The position numbers and the translations under genes are program-made. The notes under the pieces were generated by a model, which was not told where the DNA came from, did no database searches, and worked only from the letters and a program-made list of their open reading frames with translations. Of a stretch of 57,623 nt of DNA, positions 1 through 8,480 are shown one piece after another. The DNA comes from Candidatus Rifleibacteriota bacterium. Its GTDB lineage: Bacteria > Riflebacteria > Ozemobacteria > Ozemobacterales > Ozemobacteraceae. The stretch is from assembly GCA_029564115.1 (NCBI GenBank), contig JAKQQP010000029.1:1-57623 (forward strand). Direction: 5' to 3'. Numbering within the stretch: position 1 is the stretch's first letter; every line of letters begins with the position of its first letter.

Positions 1-55
1 AGACCTTCTTACCGCAAAAGCCACTGAAAAAATCACTGAAAAGAAAGAAAAGTAA
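1..55 (+). CDS. C-terminal end of an unknown protein (partial)
   Basis: An open frame enters from the window edge and ends at the TAA at 53-55. The visible tail (DLLTAKATEKITEKKEK) is short, charged and Lys/Glu-rich. The stop lies 12 bases before the Mrp start codon, so the two genes are probably co-transcribed. Nothing here identifies the product. Confidence 0.4.
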   Translation, partial: DLLTAKATEKITEKKEK

Positions 56-67
56 AGGAACCAGAAT

Positions 68-979
68 ATGAGTCAGACCAGCAGCAGTTCTTCAGGTTGC
101 AGCAGCAAAGGCAGTGCGTGCAGTGGTTGTTCGAGCACTTCATGCAGCGAACGCGTTACCGCGGATGAATCACCAAACCGCATCAAACACACGATCGTTG
201 TCATGTCAGGAAAAGGCGGAGTTGGCAAGAGCACCGTGGCAGTAAATATTGCCGTGGCCCTCGCTTCTGAAGGTTACAAAACCGGTTTGCTCGACGTTGA
301 TATTCACGGGCCGAGCATTCCGACCATGCTCAAATTGCAGAATGTGCGCGCCCTGTCTGACGGAAAAATGCTGCTGCCGGCTGAAGTCGGCGACCTTAAG
401 GTCATGTCGATAGGGCTTTTGCTCGATAAGTCTGACGATGCGGTAATCTGGCGCGGGCCGATGAAGGCCGGAGTTATCGGCCAGTTTCTCACCGAAGTCA
501 ACTGGGGCGAACTCGATTACCTGGTAATCGATTCGCCTCCAGGCACTGGCGATGAGCCGCTTTCTGTCTGCCAGCAGATTAAAGGCAACTTCTCGGCCCT
601 GGTCGTCACCACTCCACAGGAAGTAGCAGCCGCCGATGTACGCAAATCGATCAACTTCTGTAATCAGCTTGGCGTCGAAGTTGTTGGGGTGCTCGAAAAT
701 ATGAGCGGTTTTGTCTGCCCGAAGTGCGAATGTGAGACTCACATTTTTAGCACTGGTGGCGGCGAAAAGACCGCCCGCGAGTTTGGTGTGCGTTTTCTGG
801 GCAGAATTCCGATTGACCCGGCGGTTGGTGTTGCCTGTGACAATGGCTCGCCTTTCGTATACACGCACTCGAAAACTCCGGTTGCCAAGGCATTTGCGCA
901 GGTTGCAGCCCACATTCGTGAGGCCTATGACGGAGCAGCTCTGACAGAAAAAGCAGTGGGCTGTGCCGATGCCGGCTGA
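68..979 (+). CDS. mrp: Mrp/NBP35-type P-loop ATPase (Fe-S cluster carrier)
   Basis: This is a 303-residue member of the Mrp/ApbC/NBP35 family. These cytoplasmic ATPases bind a transferable 4Fe-4S cluster and pass it to apoproteins. The deviant Walker A GKGGVGKST lies near residue 49, followed by DVDIHGPSIP and the SPPGTGDE switch region, all diagnostic. A CxC/CxxC segment (VCPKCEC) near residue 217 is the usual cluster-binding site of the dimer. The N-terminal 30 residues are Ser/Cys-rich, with six Cys in short CSGC/CSS units, recalling the extra N-terminal cluster of NBP35. The start is supported by AAAGGAA at 54-60. The 3' end overlaps the thioesterase gene, so translation is probably coupled. 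Confidence 0.93.
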   Translation: MSQTSSSSSGCSSKGSACSGCSSTSCSERVTADESPNRIKHTIVVMSGKGGVGKSTVAVNIAVALASEGYKTGLLDVDIHGPSIPTMLKLQNVRALSDGKMLLPAEVGDLKVMSIGLLLDKSDDAVIWRGPMKAGVIGQFLTEVNWGELDYLVIDSPPGTGDEPLSVCQQIKGNFSALVVTTPQEVAAADVRKSINFCNQLGVEVVGVLENMSGFVCPKCECETHIFSTGGGEKTAREFGVRFLGRIPIDPAVGVACDNGSPFVYTHSKTPVAKAFAQVAAHIREAYDGAALTEKAVGCADAG

Positions 980-1427
980 AACTTCTGCCGATAAATTCCC
1001 CACTCAGGGCCGGCTTCAGCCGGTTCTGGCAGCCGGTTCGCATGCCGGCTGCCTTCTTTGTGGAGCGAAAAACCCTCTTTCAATGCATCTGCACTTCATG
1101 GCCGACGATAATCATGTCGTCTATGCGAATTTTCAGGCTCACGACATGTTGCAGGGCTACCAGGGAATTATTCACGGCGGTGTTACCTGCGCTCTCCTCG
1201 ACGCGGCAATGACGCACTGTCTATTCAACCGTTCGATAGAGGCGGTTACCGGCGAACTAAAGGTGAAGTTCGTTCGCCCGGTGCCCTGCCGTGCCAGTCT
1301 ACAGCTCATGGCCTGGGTGGAAAAAGCCTTTCAACCTCTATATATGCTGAAGGCTGAGCTGCGATGTGACGAGTCTCTGCTCGCCAGTGCCGAAGCCAAA
1401 TTCATGCAGACTTTTTCTGCTGACTGA
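963..1427 (+). CDS. Hotdog-fold thioesterase, PaaI-like
   Basis: This is a 154-residue protein with the hotdog signature IIHGGVTCALLDAAMTH near residues 73-89 and the LKVKFVRPVP strand that follows in PaaI/YiiD-type thioesterases. The family hydrolyses acyl-CoA or acyl-ACP thioesters; the substrate cannot be read from sequence. A CxxC pair (CLLC) sits near residue 30. The start may be GTG 963 or ATG 969; both lie inside the 3' end of mrp, a sign of translational coupling. An intergenic region with a long hairpin follows. Confidence 0.8.
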   Translation: MPMPAETSADKFPTQGRLQPVLAAGSHAGCLLCGAKNPLSMHLHFMADDNHVVYANFQAHDMLQGYQGIIHGGVTCALLDAAMTHCLFNRSIEAVTGELKVKFVRPVPCRASLQLMAWVEKAFQPLYMLKAELRCDESLLASAEAKFMQTFSAD

Positions 1428-1579
1428 GAAAAAAAGCCAGGCCTGAATTCGATCGGGCCCGGTTGCTATGTTTGCTTGTCTGAAAACTGGCGCTTGTTGA
1501 AACACCGTTCAGCGACAGGCGGGTATAGATAACTGCAAATCAAAAGCAGAATCGTTTGTAATAGTAGGCACGGGGAGAA

Positions 1580-1642
1580 GTCGGGATTGCTTTTTCGTAA
1601 GCTTGTGAGCGAAGTGAATCGCTGGAGAAAAAGCAACCCGAC
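1580..1642. repeat. Long imperfect hairpin / REP-like element
   Basis: Left arm 1580-1596 (GTCGGGATTGCTTTTTC) pairs with right arm 1627-1642, with one bulged base. The 30-base loop carries a further inverted repeat, AGCGA (1608-1612) with TCGCT (1619-1623). It fills most of the 283-base gap between the thioesterase and the response regulator, two convergent genes. It could be a REP-type dispersed element or a terminator for both genes. No T-run follows on either strand at the expected place. Confidence 0.5.
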
Positions 1643-1710
1643 TGATAGACCGGGCCGACGAACCGGTTCAACTTTGTTTCTGCAGTAATCAATAGTAGTT
1701 GATTGCGCGG

Positions 1711-3054
1711 TTAACGGCTGAGCAGGCCGTGTTTTTTAAGTTTATAAATAAGGTTGCGGCGGCTCATGCCTAGATATTCTGCCGTCTGAACCCGGTTGCC
1801 GTCGAATCTGGCGAGAGCTTCGACAAGAACTTTTTTTTCAGCTTCTCCCAGGGTTCCTGTTTTGGTTGCATTCTGCGGCTGTTTTCCCAGACCATGTAAA
1901 TTTTCGGGCTTGAGAAATTCTTCTTCACAAAGCAGCACCGAAGCTTCGATAATATTGCCGAGTTCTCTGATATTGCCGGGCCATTCGTAGTTCAGCAGAG
2001 CGTCTTTTGTTTCCTGGCTGAGGTGCGGCACTTGCTTGCCAAAGCGGTGGGCGGCCTCGGCGGCAAATTTTTCTGCGAGAAAAATTACGTCTTCCGGCCT
2101 TTCTCTGAGCGGCGGAATGTGAATTCTGAACACGGAAATGCGGTAATAAAGGTCTTCTCTGAAAGCGCCGGTCTGGCAATGCGCCTTCAGGTCGCGGTTG
2201 GTCGCTGCGATCAGGCGGGCATTGAACTTGATCATCTGAGCGCCGCCGACGCGGCGAAATTCCTTTTCCTGCAGGGCCCGCAGCAGTTTCGGCTGCAGAT
2301 TGATCGACATTTCACCTATCTCGTCGAGAAAGAGGGTCGAATTGTCGGCAAGTTCGAACTGCCCTGTTTTTCTTTCTGATGCCCCGGTAAAAGCCCCCTT
2401 CTCATGGCCGAACAACTCACTTTCCAGAAGAGTTTCGACGATGGCGGCACAGTTGACCGAGACCATTTCGGCTGCGGCCCTCTGGCTGTGCATGTGAATG
2501 AATTCGGCCATACGTTCTTTACCTGTGCCTGATTCACCGGTTATCAACACAGTGACGTCAGTGCCGGCAACTTTCGCTGCCATTTCCAGAAGCTTTTTCA
2601 TTTTTGGCGAAGCGCATGGGAACGGGTCGACGTTTTTGTTAAGAGCTATTTTATGGCGCTGCTGATTTTTAAGGTGATGCAGTTCGAGAACCCGGTTAAC
2701 GGTAATAACCAGATCGTCAACGTGTGGCAGTGGTTTGGTAAGATAATCCGAGGCTCCTTCTTTGATAGCCTCTACTGCAGACGGAATCGAGCCATGTGCG
2801 GTCAAAAAAATCACCGGCAGGCCCGGAATCTTCTCGTGCAGCCGGTGCATAAGCTCGCGCCCGTCGATGCCAGGCATCACCAGATCGAGAACAGCCAGAT
2901 CTATTGCCCGCCTGAGAATTATTTCGAGAGCTTCGCGACCTGAACCGGCTGTCAGTATTTCGAAGCCGGCATCAGCAAGAACAGTGCTCAGCATGCTTCT
3001 GAATGAAGACTCGTCATCAACTACCAGAATCGTACCGCGAATATCTTTTTTCAT
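1711..3054 (-). CDS. NtrC-family sigma-54 response regulator
   Basis: This 447-residue protein has the full three-domain NtrC layout. The receiver domain (about 8-120) has the acidic pair D13/D14, phospho-acceptor D57 in LDLVMPG, T86 and K108. The AAA+ domain (about 145-370) has Walker A GESGTGKE at 173-180, the sigma-54 contact loop GAFTGA at 220-225 and Walker B LFLDEIGEM. A Fis-type helix-turn-helix is at the C-terminus (about 415-445). Proteins of this type bind upstream enhancers as oligomers and drive sigma-54 polymerase to open the promoter. The start overlaps the kinase stop as ATGA (3051-3054), so the pair is co-translated. A consensus sigma-54 promoter lies divergently at 4810-4825 and is the obvious local target. 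Confidence 0.95.
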   Translation of the reverse strand: MKKDIRGTILVVDDESSFRSMLSTVLADAGFEILTAGSGREALEIILRRAIDLAVLDLVMPGIDGRELMHRLHEKIPGLPVIFLTAHGSIPSAVEAIKEGASDYLTKPLPHVDDLVITVNRVLELHHLKNQQRHKIALNKNVDPFPCASPKMKKLLEMAAKVAGTDVTVLITGESGTGKERMAEFIHMHSQRAAAEMVSVNCAAIVETLLESELFGHEKGAFTGASERKTGQFELADNSTLFLDEIGEMSINLQPKLLRALQEKEFRRVGGAQMIKFNARLIAATNRDLKAHCQTGAFREDLYYRISVFRIHIPPLRERPEDVIFLAEKFAAEAAHRFGKQVPHLSQETKDALLNYEWPGNIRELGNIIEASVLLCEEEFLKPENLHGLGKQPQNATKTGTLGEAEKKVLVEALARFDGNRVQTAEYLGMSRRNLIYKLKKHGLLSR

Positions 3055-4460
3055 GCTTTATTTACCTGTGGCAAAATGAATTCAGCGACAATCGAATGGT
3101 CTTCGCCATTGAAAAGGTAAAGACTGCCTCCCATGGAATCGGCCAGTTTGCGGCTGATTGGCAGCCCGAGGCCGTAACCATGGGCTTTGGAAGAAACAAA
3201 GGGTTCGAAAATTTCTTCGAGTCTTTTTTCTGACATGGGTTCACCGGCGTTTATGACCCTTATGCTCACATTCTGCTCTGATAGAGCTATTTCTACGCTG
3301 ATTGGCAGATTTTCTGCTTCTGCTGCATCGGCTGCATTCTTCAGAAGATTCAGAAATACCTGTCTGATGGCATTTTCGTCACCGACGCATAAAACTGGCT
3401 CTTCGGGTGCTCTAAAATTAAATTTCAGTTCGGGATTTCGCTGCTGAAAGAGCTTGAGTGTGTCGCTGACTACACTGCTTATATCAATACGGGCAGGATT
3501 GATAATGGGTGGACGTGAAAAGTCGAGAATGCCGCCGGTCAGATTGTCTAGCCTGAAGGTTTCTTGCTCGATGGTTCTGGCCATGGCAAGCTGGTTTTCG
3601 TCGCTGAGCTTTTTCTGCAGAATCTGAGCCATGCCGCGAATTGCACCGAGCGGGTTGCGAATTTCGTGGGCCAGCCTTGCTGACATCTGGCCGATTGTTG
3701 CAAGATGTGATTCTTTTTGAATTTGCGCCAGAAGGCTGGCGGCTCTTCTCTGAAACAGCAAAACCAGAGCCCAGAGTATGGTTAGAGCAAACCATACAGC
3801 CGGCCAGAGCCATTTTTGGTAGACAAGCGGCATAATCAGCTGTCTGTCTGAATTTTGGAACACGAACACAATACTCATTCTTGGCATCTGGCCGGAACTC
3901 AATGCCTCGGTTTGATCATTCGGTTCGCTGTCTGAGCGCATCCAGCGCGGACCTCTGCCGATTCCTCCCACGTTGCCATCATGCGACCTTCGTCTACCGT
4001 TTTCACTGGTTGCCCCCGGCCCAAAAAAGCGTCGATAAAGCGAAAACTGGTCATTCAGAACAATGGCGCCGGTTTCGTGCGGTAATTGTTTGGTCTGCAG
4101 TTCGAACTCCGTAAGATTGGAGTAACTTGCAACAATTTCTGAACCTTGCATCATGAAGGCTGCTGTAACTTGAGGAAACGAGGCAACCAGAGCTGCCAGT
4201 TCTTCTGGTTGTTGCAGAAGTTGACCTGGCGACATCGGGCCCTCGTGAATTATTTCTGTGTAAAGTTCTTTGCCATCACGTTCGGCTGCCCACTGTCGCA
4301 GTGGCGCAATGCGGCTGGCGTTCCAGCCTGAGAGTATAAAAGCCAGAATGCCCGATGCAATTATCAGAACCGGGGTGAGGGCTAATGTCAGCTTTCGCCT
4401 GGTTGCACCCGGGTTTTGCTTACTTTCGTATCTGTCTGAATTTGAATTCATGTTGTTCAT
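3051..4460 (-). CDS. Membrane sensor histidine kinase (NtrB/ZraS-like)
   Basis: This is a 469-residue kinase. A first membrane segment (about 28-46) and a second (about 217-237) flank a periplasmic sensor region of about 170 residues. That region includes a low-complexity stretch rich in Gly, Arg and Asn (about 147-175). The catalytic core has the H-box ARLAHEIRNPLGAIRG (H265 phospho-acceptor), the N-box NLLKNAADAA and the G-box GYGLGLPISRKLADSMGG. No HAMP or PAS domain is obvious; a short coiled linker follows TM2. It forms an operon with the NtrC-like regulator downstream. The layout, kinase plus sigma-54 regulator divergent from a secreted-protein gene, matches ZraSR/ZraP. The ligand is unknown. 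Confidence 0.92.
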   Translation of the reverse strand: MNNMNSNSDRYESKQNPGATRRKLTLALTPVLIIASGILAFILSGWNASRIAPLRQWAAERDGKELYTEIIHEGPMSPGQLLQQPEELAALVASFPQVTAAFMMQGSEIVASYSNLTEFELQTKQLPHETGAIVLNDQFSLYRRFFGPGATSENGRRRSHDGNVGGIGRGPRWMRSDSEPNDQTEALSSGQMPRMSIVFVFQNSDRQLIMPLVYQKWLWPAVWFALTILWALVLLFQRRAASLLAQIQKESHLATIGQMSARLAHEIRNPLGAIRGMAQILQKKLSDENQLAMARTIEQETFRLDNLTGGILDFSRPPIINPARIDISSVVSDTLKLFQQRNPELKFNFRAPEEPVLCVGDENAIRQVFLNLLKNAADAAEAENLPISVEIALSEQNVSIRVINAGEPMSEKRLEEIFEPFVSSKAHGYGLGLPISRKLADSMGGSLYLFNGEDHSIVAEFILPQVNKA

Positions 4461-4483
4461 ACTGACCTTTACTTGTTTCCAAG

Positions 4484-4513
4484 ATTGTAATCCCTGTACT
4501 TCTCAATCAGCAA
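4484..4513 (-). promoter_or_regulatory. Candidate sigma-70 promoter of the two-component operon
   Basis: On the minus strand TTGCTG (plus 4508-4513) is followed after 18 bases by TACAAT (plus 4484-4489). Transcription would begin near 4477, shortly before the kinase start at 4460. This is a moderate match found by eye. Confidence 0.4.
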
Positions 4514-4682
4514 ATTTTGTTCCAGATATATATTAACGGCCCTCTGTTCAGAATGTGCCGCATGCAGTCGCAGGTAAATCGTAAAAACATTACTATCAGC
4601 ATGATTGGAATTTAAATTTTACAAAAATAGGCTTATAGAACGAAACTATGGAATATGTTCTGAAGTTACTGTTTTGCCCGGG

Positions 4683-4722
4683 TGTGCAATGCTTTGCACT
4701 TTTTGGATGCAAGATCTTGCAC
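4683..4722. promoter_or_regulatory. Twin TGCAA-N4-TTGCA inverted repeats (candidate enhancer sites)
   Basis: Two dyads share the pattern TGCAA-N4-TTGCACT: one at 4685-4698, the other a perfect 14-base palindrome at 4708-4721. Their starts are 23 bases apart, about two helical turns, so both face the same side of the DNA. They lie about 90-125 bases upstream of the sigma-54 promoter at 4810, the usual place for NtrC-type activator sites. The kinase/regulator operon is encoded just to the left. Binding by that regulator is inferred. Confidence 0.65.
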
Positions 4723-4809
4723 TCATTTTGCTACCCGGAGCTCGCACTTCTTTCGGGAACTTTTTTTAAAACTGCTTAAATAGAAGGTTTTGAAGGTGTT
4801 GAAAAATCC

Positions 4810-4825
4810 TGGCATGGCCATTGCA
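4810..4825 (+). promoter_or_regulatory. Sigma-54 (RpoN) -24/-12 promoter
   Basis: The sequence TGGCATGGCCATTGCA matches the sigma-54 consensus TGGCAYG-N4-TTGCA at every fixed position. The invariant GG and GC are 12 bases apart as required. The predicted start of transcription is near 4836, which leaves about 28 bases of leader before the TTG start at 4865. A start codon at 4790 is therefore unlikely, because it would lie upstream of the transcript. Confidence 0.85.
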
Positions 4826-4864
4826 ACGACATGTTTGTTCGCAAAATCACCGGAGGTTGTTAAA

Positions 4865-5557
4865 TTGAAAAAACTGATTCTGTTCGTTGCAATGATGTCG
4901 TTAATGGCTATTTTCACCGGTTGCGCCAGTACCGGTTCTGGTTCGTCGGATCTGGCTTACACACCGCCGAATGAAGAAATTGCCGCAATTGAAGCCAGTC
5001 TTCTGGTCGATCGCACTCTCGCCGCTTCGTTAATCAGCGCCGACGAAGGCGTTAGCCTGAGAGCTGTAACCGAAGGCCTTAGTGGTTCTAAACGCTATCG
5101 CAACCGCAATTACCAGGTGCAGGGGTCGAATACTGGCATGGGGCTTCGCAGAGGCGACGGCAGTTGTAATGTCGTCGTCAATGCTGACGGAGTAACGATT
5201 GGCGCCGAGCAGTGCAGTGTTGTGAAACAGGCTGATGGTTCCCTGCAGATCACCCGCGCTAATGGCACGGTAATTACTACACCGGCTCCAGCTGCTGATG
5301 GCATGCCGGCGACCATGACGGTTGACGGTGTTGAATGGCAGATCGCTTTTGGCAGTGCAGAAGGAGCGCCGCTGGCAACTTTGCGCAATACCCGGTCTGG
5401 CATGCAGCTGGTGATCAGTGAGCTAGATGATGGCAGCCTGACGATTGTCAGAGATAGTTCAGAAGTTTATCAGGGCCGCTGGGCCAGTGATGGCGACATT
5501 GAATTTACTGACCGGCAGGGGCAGCAGAAGCGCTATCGCTATGGACGCAACAAGTGA
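4865..5557 (+). CDS. Putative outer-membrane lipoprotein under sigma-54 control
   Basis: Translation most likely begins at TTG 4865, with GGAGG at 4852-4856, giving 230 residues. An upstream in-frame codon at 4790 precedes the sigma-54 promoter and is rejected. The N-terminus has a Lys-Lys start, a hydrophobic core and the lipobox-like IFTGC with Cys20, so the protein is probably a lipoprotein. The mature part starts Ser/Gly-rich, then appears as repeated short beta-hairpin units with the pattern DG-S-L-T-I and G-V-E-W (about residues 80-225), for example SLQITRANGTVITT and SLTIVRDSSEVYQG. No named family is recognised. The next gene follows after 37 bases with its own ribosome site, so both are probably made together when the two-component system is active. 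Confidence 0.75.
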   Translation: MKKLILFVAMMSLMAIFTGCASTGSGSSDLAYTPPNEEIAAIEASLLVDRTLAASLISADEGVSLRAVTEGLSGSKRYRNRNYQVQGSNTGMGLRRGDGSCNVVVNADGVTIGAEQCSVVKQADGSLQITRANGTVITTPAPAADGMPATMTVDGVEWQIAFGSAEGAPLATLRNTRSGMQLVISELDDGSLTIVRDSSEVYQGRWASDGDIEFTDRQGQQKRYRYGRNK

Positions 5558-5594
5558 ATTGGCTTGTATCGATAAAATTAATGGAGGTAGGTCT

Positions 5595-6053
5595 ATGAAA
5601 AAGCTCAGCATTGTGATGATCGTAACTATGTTGCTTGGTCTCGGTGTCGTTATGGCCCAGACTTCAGACAGTTCTGTGCAGAACCAGACTGTTATAACTT
5701 CAAATTCAGACTCCGCTTCTTCAACGGCCGTGCAGAACCGCCCATCTACCTGCACCGGCGAGGGTCGTGGTTATGGTGATGGCAGCAAACCGCAGCCAAA
5801 AAACGGAACCGGCTTTGGCGCTAGATCTGGTAACCGTCAGAAACGCAATGCCAGTCTGGGTCAGGGTAAAGGAAACGGGCTGAAGAATGGCCTCGGTCAG
5901 GGTCAGTGTAAAAGCCGCTGCAGTGAAGGCTGCCAGAAAAACAGTAAAGGTAGTGGTAACGGCAAAGTCGCTGGGCAGGGTAATGGTCGGAGGCTGCAGA
6001 AGCGCGACGGTTCGTGTGTCACCGCATCTGCAACAGCGCCTTTGAGTAAGTAA
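5595..6053 (+). CDS. Small secreted Gly/Asn/Lys/Cys-rich protein
   Basis: ATG 5595 has GGAGG at 5583-5587, giving 152 residues; longer in-frame starts lie inside the upstream gene. A clear signal peptide (MKKLSIVMIVTMLLGLGVVMAQ, cut after about residue 21) precedes a Ser/Thr/Gln-rich segment. From about residue 50 the sequence is low-complexity: GxGxG and NG units, GQGKGNGLKNGLGQGQ, a cluster of Cys (CKSRCSEGC) and a basic tail RRLQKRDGSC. It is very basic and probably disordered or surface-exposed. It is co-transcribed with the lipoprotein from the sigma-54 promoter. Function is unknown; metal binding through the Cys cluster or a matrix role are possibilities only. Confidence 0.7.
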   Translation: MKKLSIVMIVTMLLGLGVVMAQTSDSSVQNQTVITSNSDSASSTAVQNRPSTCTGEGRGYGDGSKPQPKNGTGFGARSGNRQKRNASLGQGKGNGLKNGLGQGQCKSRCSEGCQKNSKGSGNGKVAGQGNGRRLQKRDGSCVTASATAPLSK

Positions 6054-6070
6054 GAATCAGACATTCTAAA

Positions 6071-6109
6071 TGCAAAATGCCGGTCTGCGTTTGCAGACCG
6101 GCATTTGCA
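6071..6109. terminator. Hairpin between two convergent genes
   Basis: The arms 6071-6088 (TGCAAAATGCCGGTCTGC) and 6093-6109 pair over 17 bases with one bulge and a GTTT loop. The hairpin lies between the convergent secreted-protein gene and fusA, so it can end transcription from both sides, although the T-runs are weak. Confidence 0.65.
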
Positions 6110-6119
6110 CAATTAAACC

Positions 6120-8207
6120 TTATTTGTCTTTGGTTGGGCGCAGAATTTTAGTGGCGACGCTTTCCGGTACTTCGACATAGTGCATTACTTCCATGCTGAA
6201 GCTGGCGCGGCCCTGTGAGAGTGAGCGCAGATGCGTCGAATAGTTGAACATTTCGGCGAGCGGCACATGGCATTCAATAGTGCGCATATCGGCACGCATT
6301 TCCATGTTGACGACCTTGCCACGGCGTGAATTGATGTTGCCGATGATATCGCCGAGATATTGCTCGGGAGTTTCGATTTCAACTCTGGTATATGGCTCGA
6401 GCAGCACAGGCGATGCCTTGGCCAGCCCAATACGCATGGCTTCGATAGCCGCTGTTCTGAAGGCGATGATGCTGCTGTCGACTTCATGGTAAGAGCCATC
6501 GAGAAGAGTGACCTTAACGTCGGTAACCGGTTTCTTTGCCAGTGGGCCTTCGCTGAGGGCTTCTCTTACACCATGCTCAACTGCCGGAAAGAAGGTTGAA
6601 GGTACTGTGCCGCCTTTAACATCTGTCTCGAAAATAAAACCGCTGCCACGAGGCAGGGGCTCGATTTCCATGATGACGTGGCCATATTGGCCTCGGCCGC
6701 CGGTTTGTTTGGCACATTTGCCTTCGGTCGGAACACCGCGTCTGATACCTTCACGATAAGCGACCTGCGGCGCACCAACGACGGCTCCTACGTTGAATTC
6801 CCGCAGAATGCGGTCAACGATGATTTCAAGGTGCAGCTCGCCCATGCCAGAGATGATGGTTTCACCCGTTTCTTCGTCCATCGAGGCTTTGAAGGTTGGG
6901 TCTTCGTCCATCAATGTGTGCAGAACGGTGCTGAGTTTAGCCAGGTCAGACTTGGTTTTGGGCTCAATTGCGACCGAAATGACTGTTTCGGGGAAAGTAA
7001 TTTTTTCGAGCACCGGGCTGTCTTTTTCCAGGGCGAGAGTATCGCCGGTACCGATGCGTTTAAGCCCGACAATAGCAACAATATCGCCAGCCTGTGCAGT
7101 TTCGAGGTCCTGGCGCTGGTTGGCATGCATCTGCAGAATGCGACCAATGCGTTCTCTGGTGCCGCGGGTGACGTTATATATCTGATCGCCAACGTTCAGG
7201 GTTCCGGCATAGATGCGAGTGTATACAAGTTTGCCTATGTGTGGCATGGAAGCGACTTTAAAAGCCATAGCCGCCAGCGGCAGTTTCGGGTCAGCTGGAA
7301 TTGTTATCTGTTCAAGAGTGTCTTGATTGAAGGCAGTCGAATCGGGGATGTCGAGTGGTGATGGCAGGTAACTGACAATTGCGTCGAGCAGAGCCTGTAC
7401 GCCTTTGTTGCGAAAAGCGGAACCACAAAGAACCGGAACGACTTTGTTACTGATAGTGGCTTCACGAATGGCTTTTGTGATAAGTTCACGGTCTATTGGC
7501 TCTTCAGCCATGTAGCGTTCCAGAATTTCGTCATTGCTGCTGGCCAGGATGTCGAGCAGAGAAGCCCTGGCGGCTTTTGCCTCTTCAGCAAGGTTGGCGG
7601 GAATCTCATTCGATTCAACCATCTGCCCTGCCGGGTCTTTTTCGGAAGGGGCCCAGATGCGGCTGGTCATATTTATCAGGTCGACATGGCCGATGTAATT
7701 TTCTTCACCGCCTATGGGCAGAGTCAGTACCAGAGGCTGTGCCTTCAACCTTTCTCTGACCTGGGTGACGACCCGCTCAAAGTTGGCACCGGTGCGGTCC
7801 ATTTTGTTGACAAAAACTATTCTTGGAACGTTGTATTTGTCGGCTTGACGCCAGACGGTCTCAGACTGGGGCTGAACTCCGGCTACGGCACAAAGAAGGA
7901 CGACACAGCCGTCGAGAACTCTCAGTGAACGCTCAACTTCAGCAGTGAAGTCGACGTGACCCGGAGTGTCGATGATGTTGATATCGCAGTCGAGCCAGTG
8001 GCATTTGGTGGCGGCGCTGGTGATAGTAATACCGCGTTCCTGCTCCTGGACCATCCAGTCCATTGTGGCTGTGCCATCGTGGGTTTCGCCAAGTTTGTAG
8101 TTTTTGCCTGTAAAGTAAAGAATTCTTTCGGTTGTAGTGGTCTTACCGGCGTCGATATGAGCTATAATACCGATATTTCTGACCCGTCGCATGTTTTCTT
8201 GCTGCAT
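6120..8207 (-). CDS. fusA: Elongation factor G
   Basis: This is a 695-residue translational GTPase that drives ribosome translocation and, with RRF, ribosome recycling. The G-domain motifs are complete: G1 AHIDAGKT (16-23), G2 RGIT (58-61), G3 DTPGH (80-84) and G4 NKMD (134-137). Domain IV shows YREGIRR and the conserved GRGQYGHV segment, and the C-terminus has the EF-G domain V. Length is normal for EF-G. The gene stands alone rather than in a str operon with rpsL, rpsG and tuf, so it could be either the main EF-G or a second copy. Its promoter is probably the one at 8333-8362. Confidence 0.95.
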   Translation of the reverse strand: MQQENMRRVRNIGIIAHIDAGKTTTTERILYFTGKNYKLGETHDGTATMDWMVQEQERGITITSAATKCHWLDCDINIIDTPGHVDFTAEVERSLRVLDGCVVLLCAVAGVQPQSETVWRQADKYNVPRIVFVNKMDRTGANFERVVTQVRERLKAQPLVLTLPIGGEENYIGHVDLINMTSRIWAPSEKDPAGQMVESNEIPANLAEEAKAARASLLDILASSNDEILERYMAEEPIDRELITKAIREATISNKVVPVLCGSAFRNKGVQALLDAIVSYLPSPLDIPDSTAFNQDTLEQITIPADPKLPLAAMAFKVASMPHIGKLVYTRIYAGTLNVGDQIYNVTRGTRERIGRILQMHANQRQDLETAQAGDIVAIVGLKRIGTGDTLALEKDSPVLEKITFPETVISVAIEPKTKSDLAKLSTVLHTLMDEDPTFKASMDEETGETIISGMGELHLEIIVDRILREFNVGAVVGAPQVAYREGIRRGVPTEGKCAKQTGGRGQYGHVIMEIEPLPRGSGFIFETDVKGGTVPSTFFPAVEHGVREALSEGPLAKKPVTDVKVTLLDGSYHEVDSSIIAFRTAAIEAMRIGLAKASPVLLEPYTRVEIETPEQYLGDIIGNINSRRGKVVNMEMRADMRTIECHVPLAEMFNYSTHLRSLSQGRASFSMEVMHYVEVPESVATKILRPTKDK

Positions 8208-8332
8208 TTTGAGAGTGTGTCCTTTATGTGTACTGTTGTGCGAGGAGCCGTCATAAAACTCTGCCGAACTGAACCGGAAGATCTGCGATTCGCGTAGTAA
8301 AGATTAATACGCTCCCATGTTGAAGAGCAAAT

Positions 8333-8362
8333 ATTTTACAACGTTTGAGTTGTACAGGTCAA
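8333..8362 (-). promoter_or_regulatory. Candidate fusA promoter with a palindrome in its spacer
   Basis: On the minus strand TTGACC (plus 8357-8362) and TAAAAT (plus 8333-8338) are 18 bases apart. The spacer contains the dyad TACAAC-N6-GTTGTA (8337-8354), which could be an operator. The leader to the fusA start would be about 120 bases. Confidence 0.55.
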
Positions 8363-8480
8363 GCATGATTTTTTGTCGAGCCAAAGCAAATACAAACCCT
8401 GGCTGCTGATCTGACATATTTGCATTTTCGCTTTAAAATCAATCAGAAAAGCGACAACGACAAACAGTCGGTCTTATTGC

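Noticed and set aside
206..1003. Long open frame on the minus strand across mrp
   Set aside because: It is antisense to an intact mrp gene, has no ribosome site and no recognisable protein features; a shadow of codon bias.
4704..4721. TGG-N-TTGCA near 4704 as a sigma-54 promoter
   Set aside because: The GG-to-GC distance is 14 instead of 12; these bases belong to the dyads.
4790..4864. Extending the lipoprotein gene upstream to 4790
   Set aside because: The extension starts before the sigma-54 promoter and would put 25 residues ahead of a complete signal peptide.
6678..7361. Long plus-strand frame inside fusA
   Set aside because: It is antisense to EF-G, with no start signal and no protein-like motifs.
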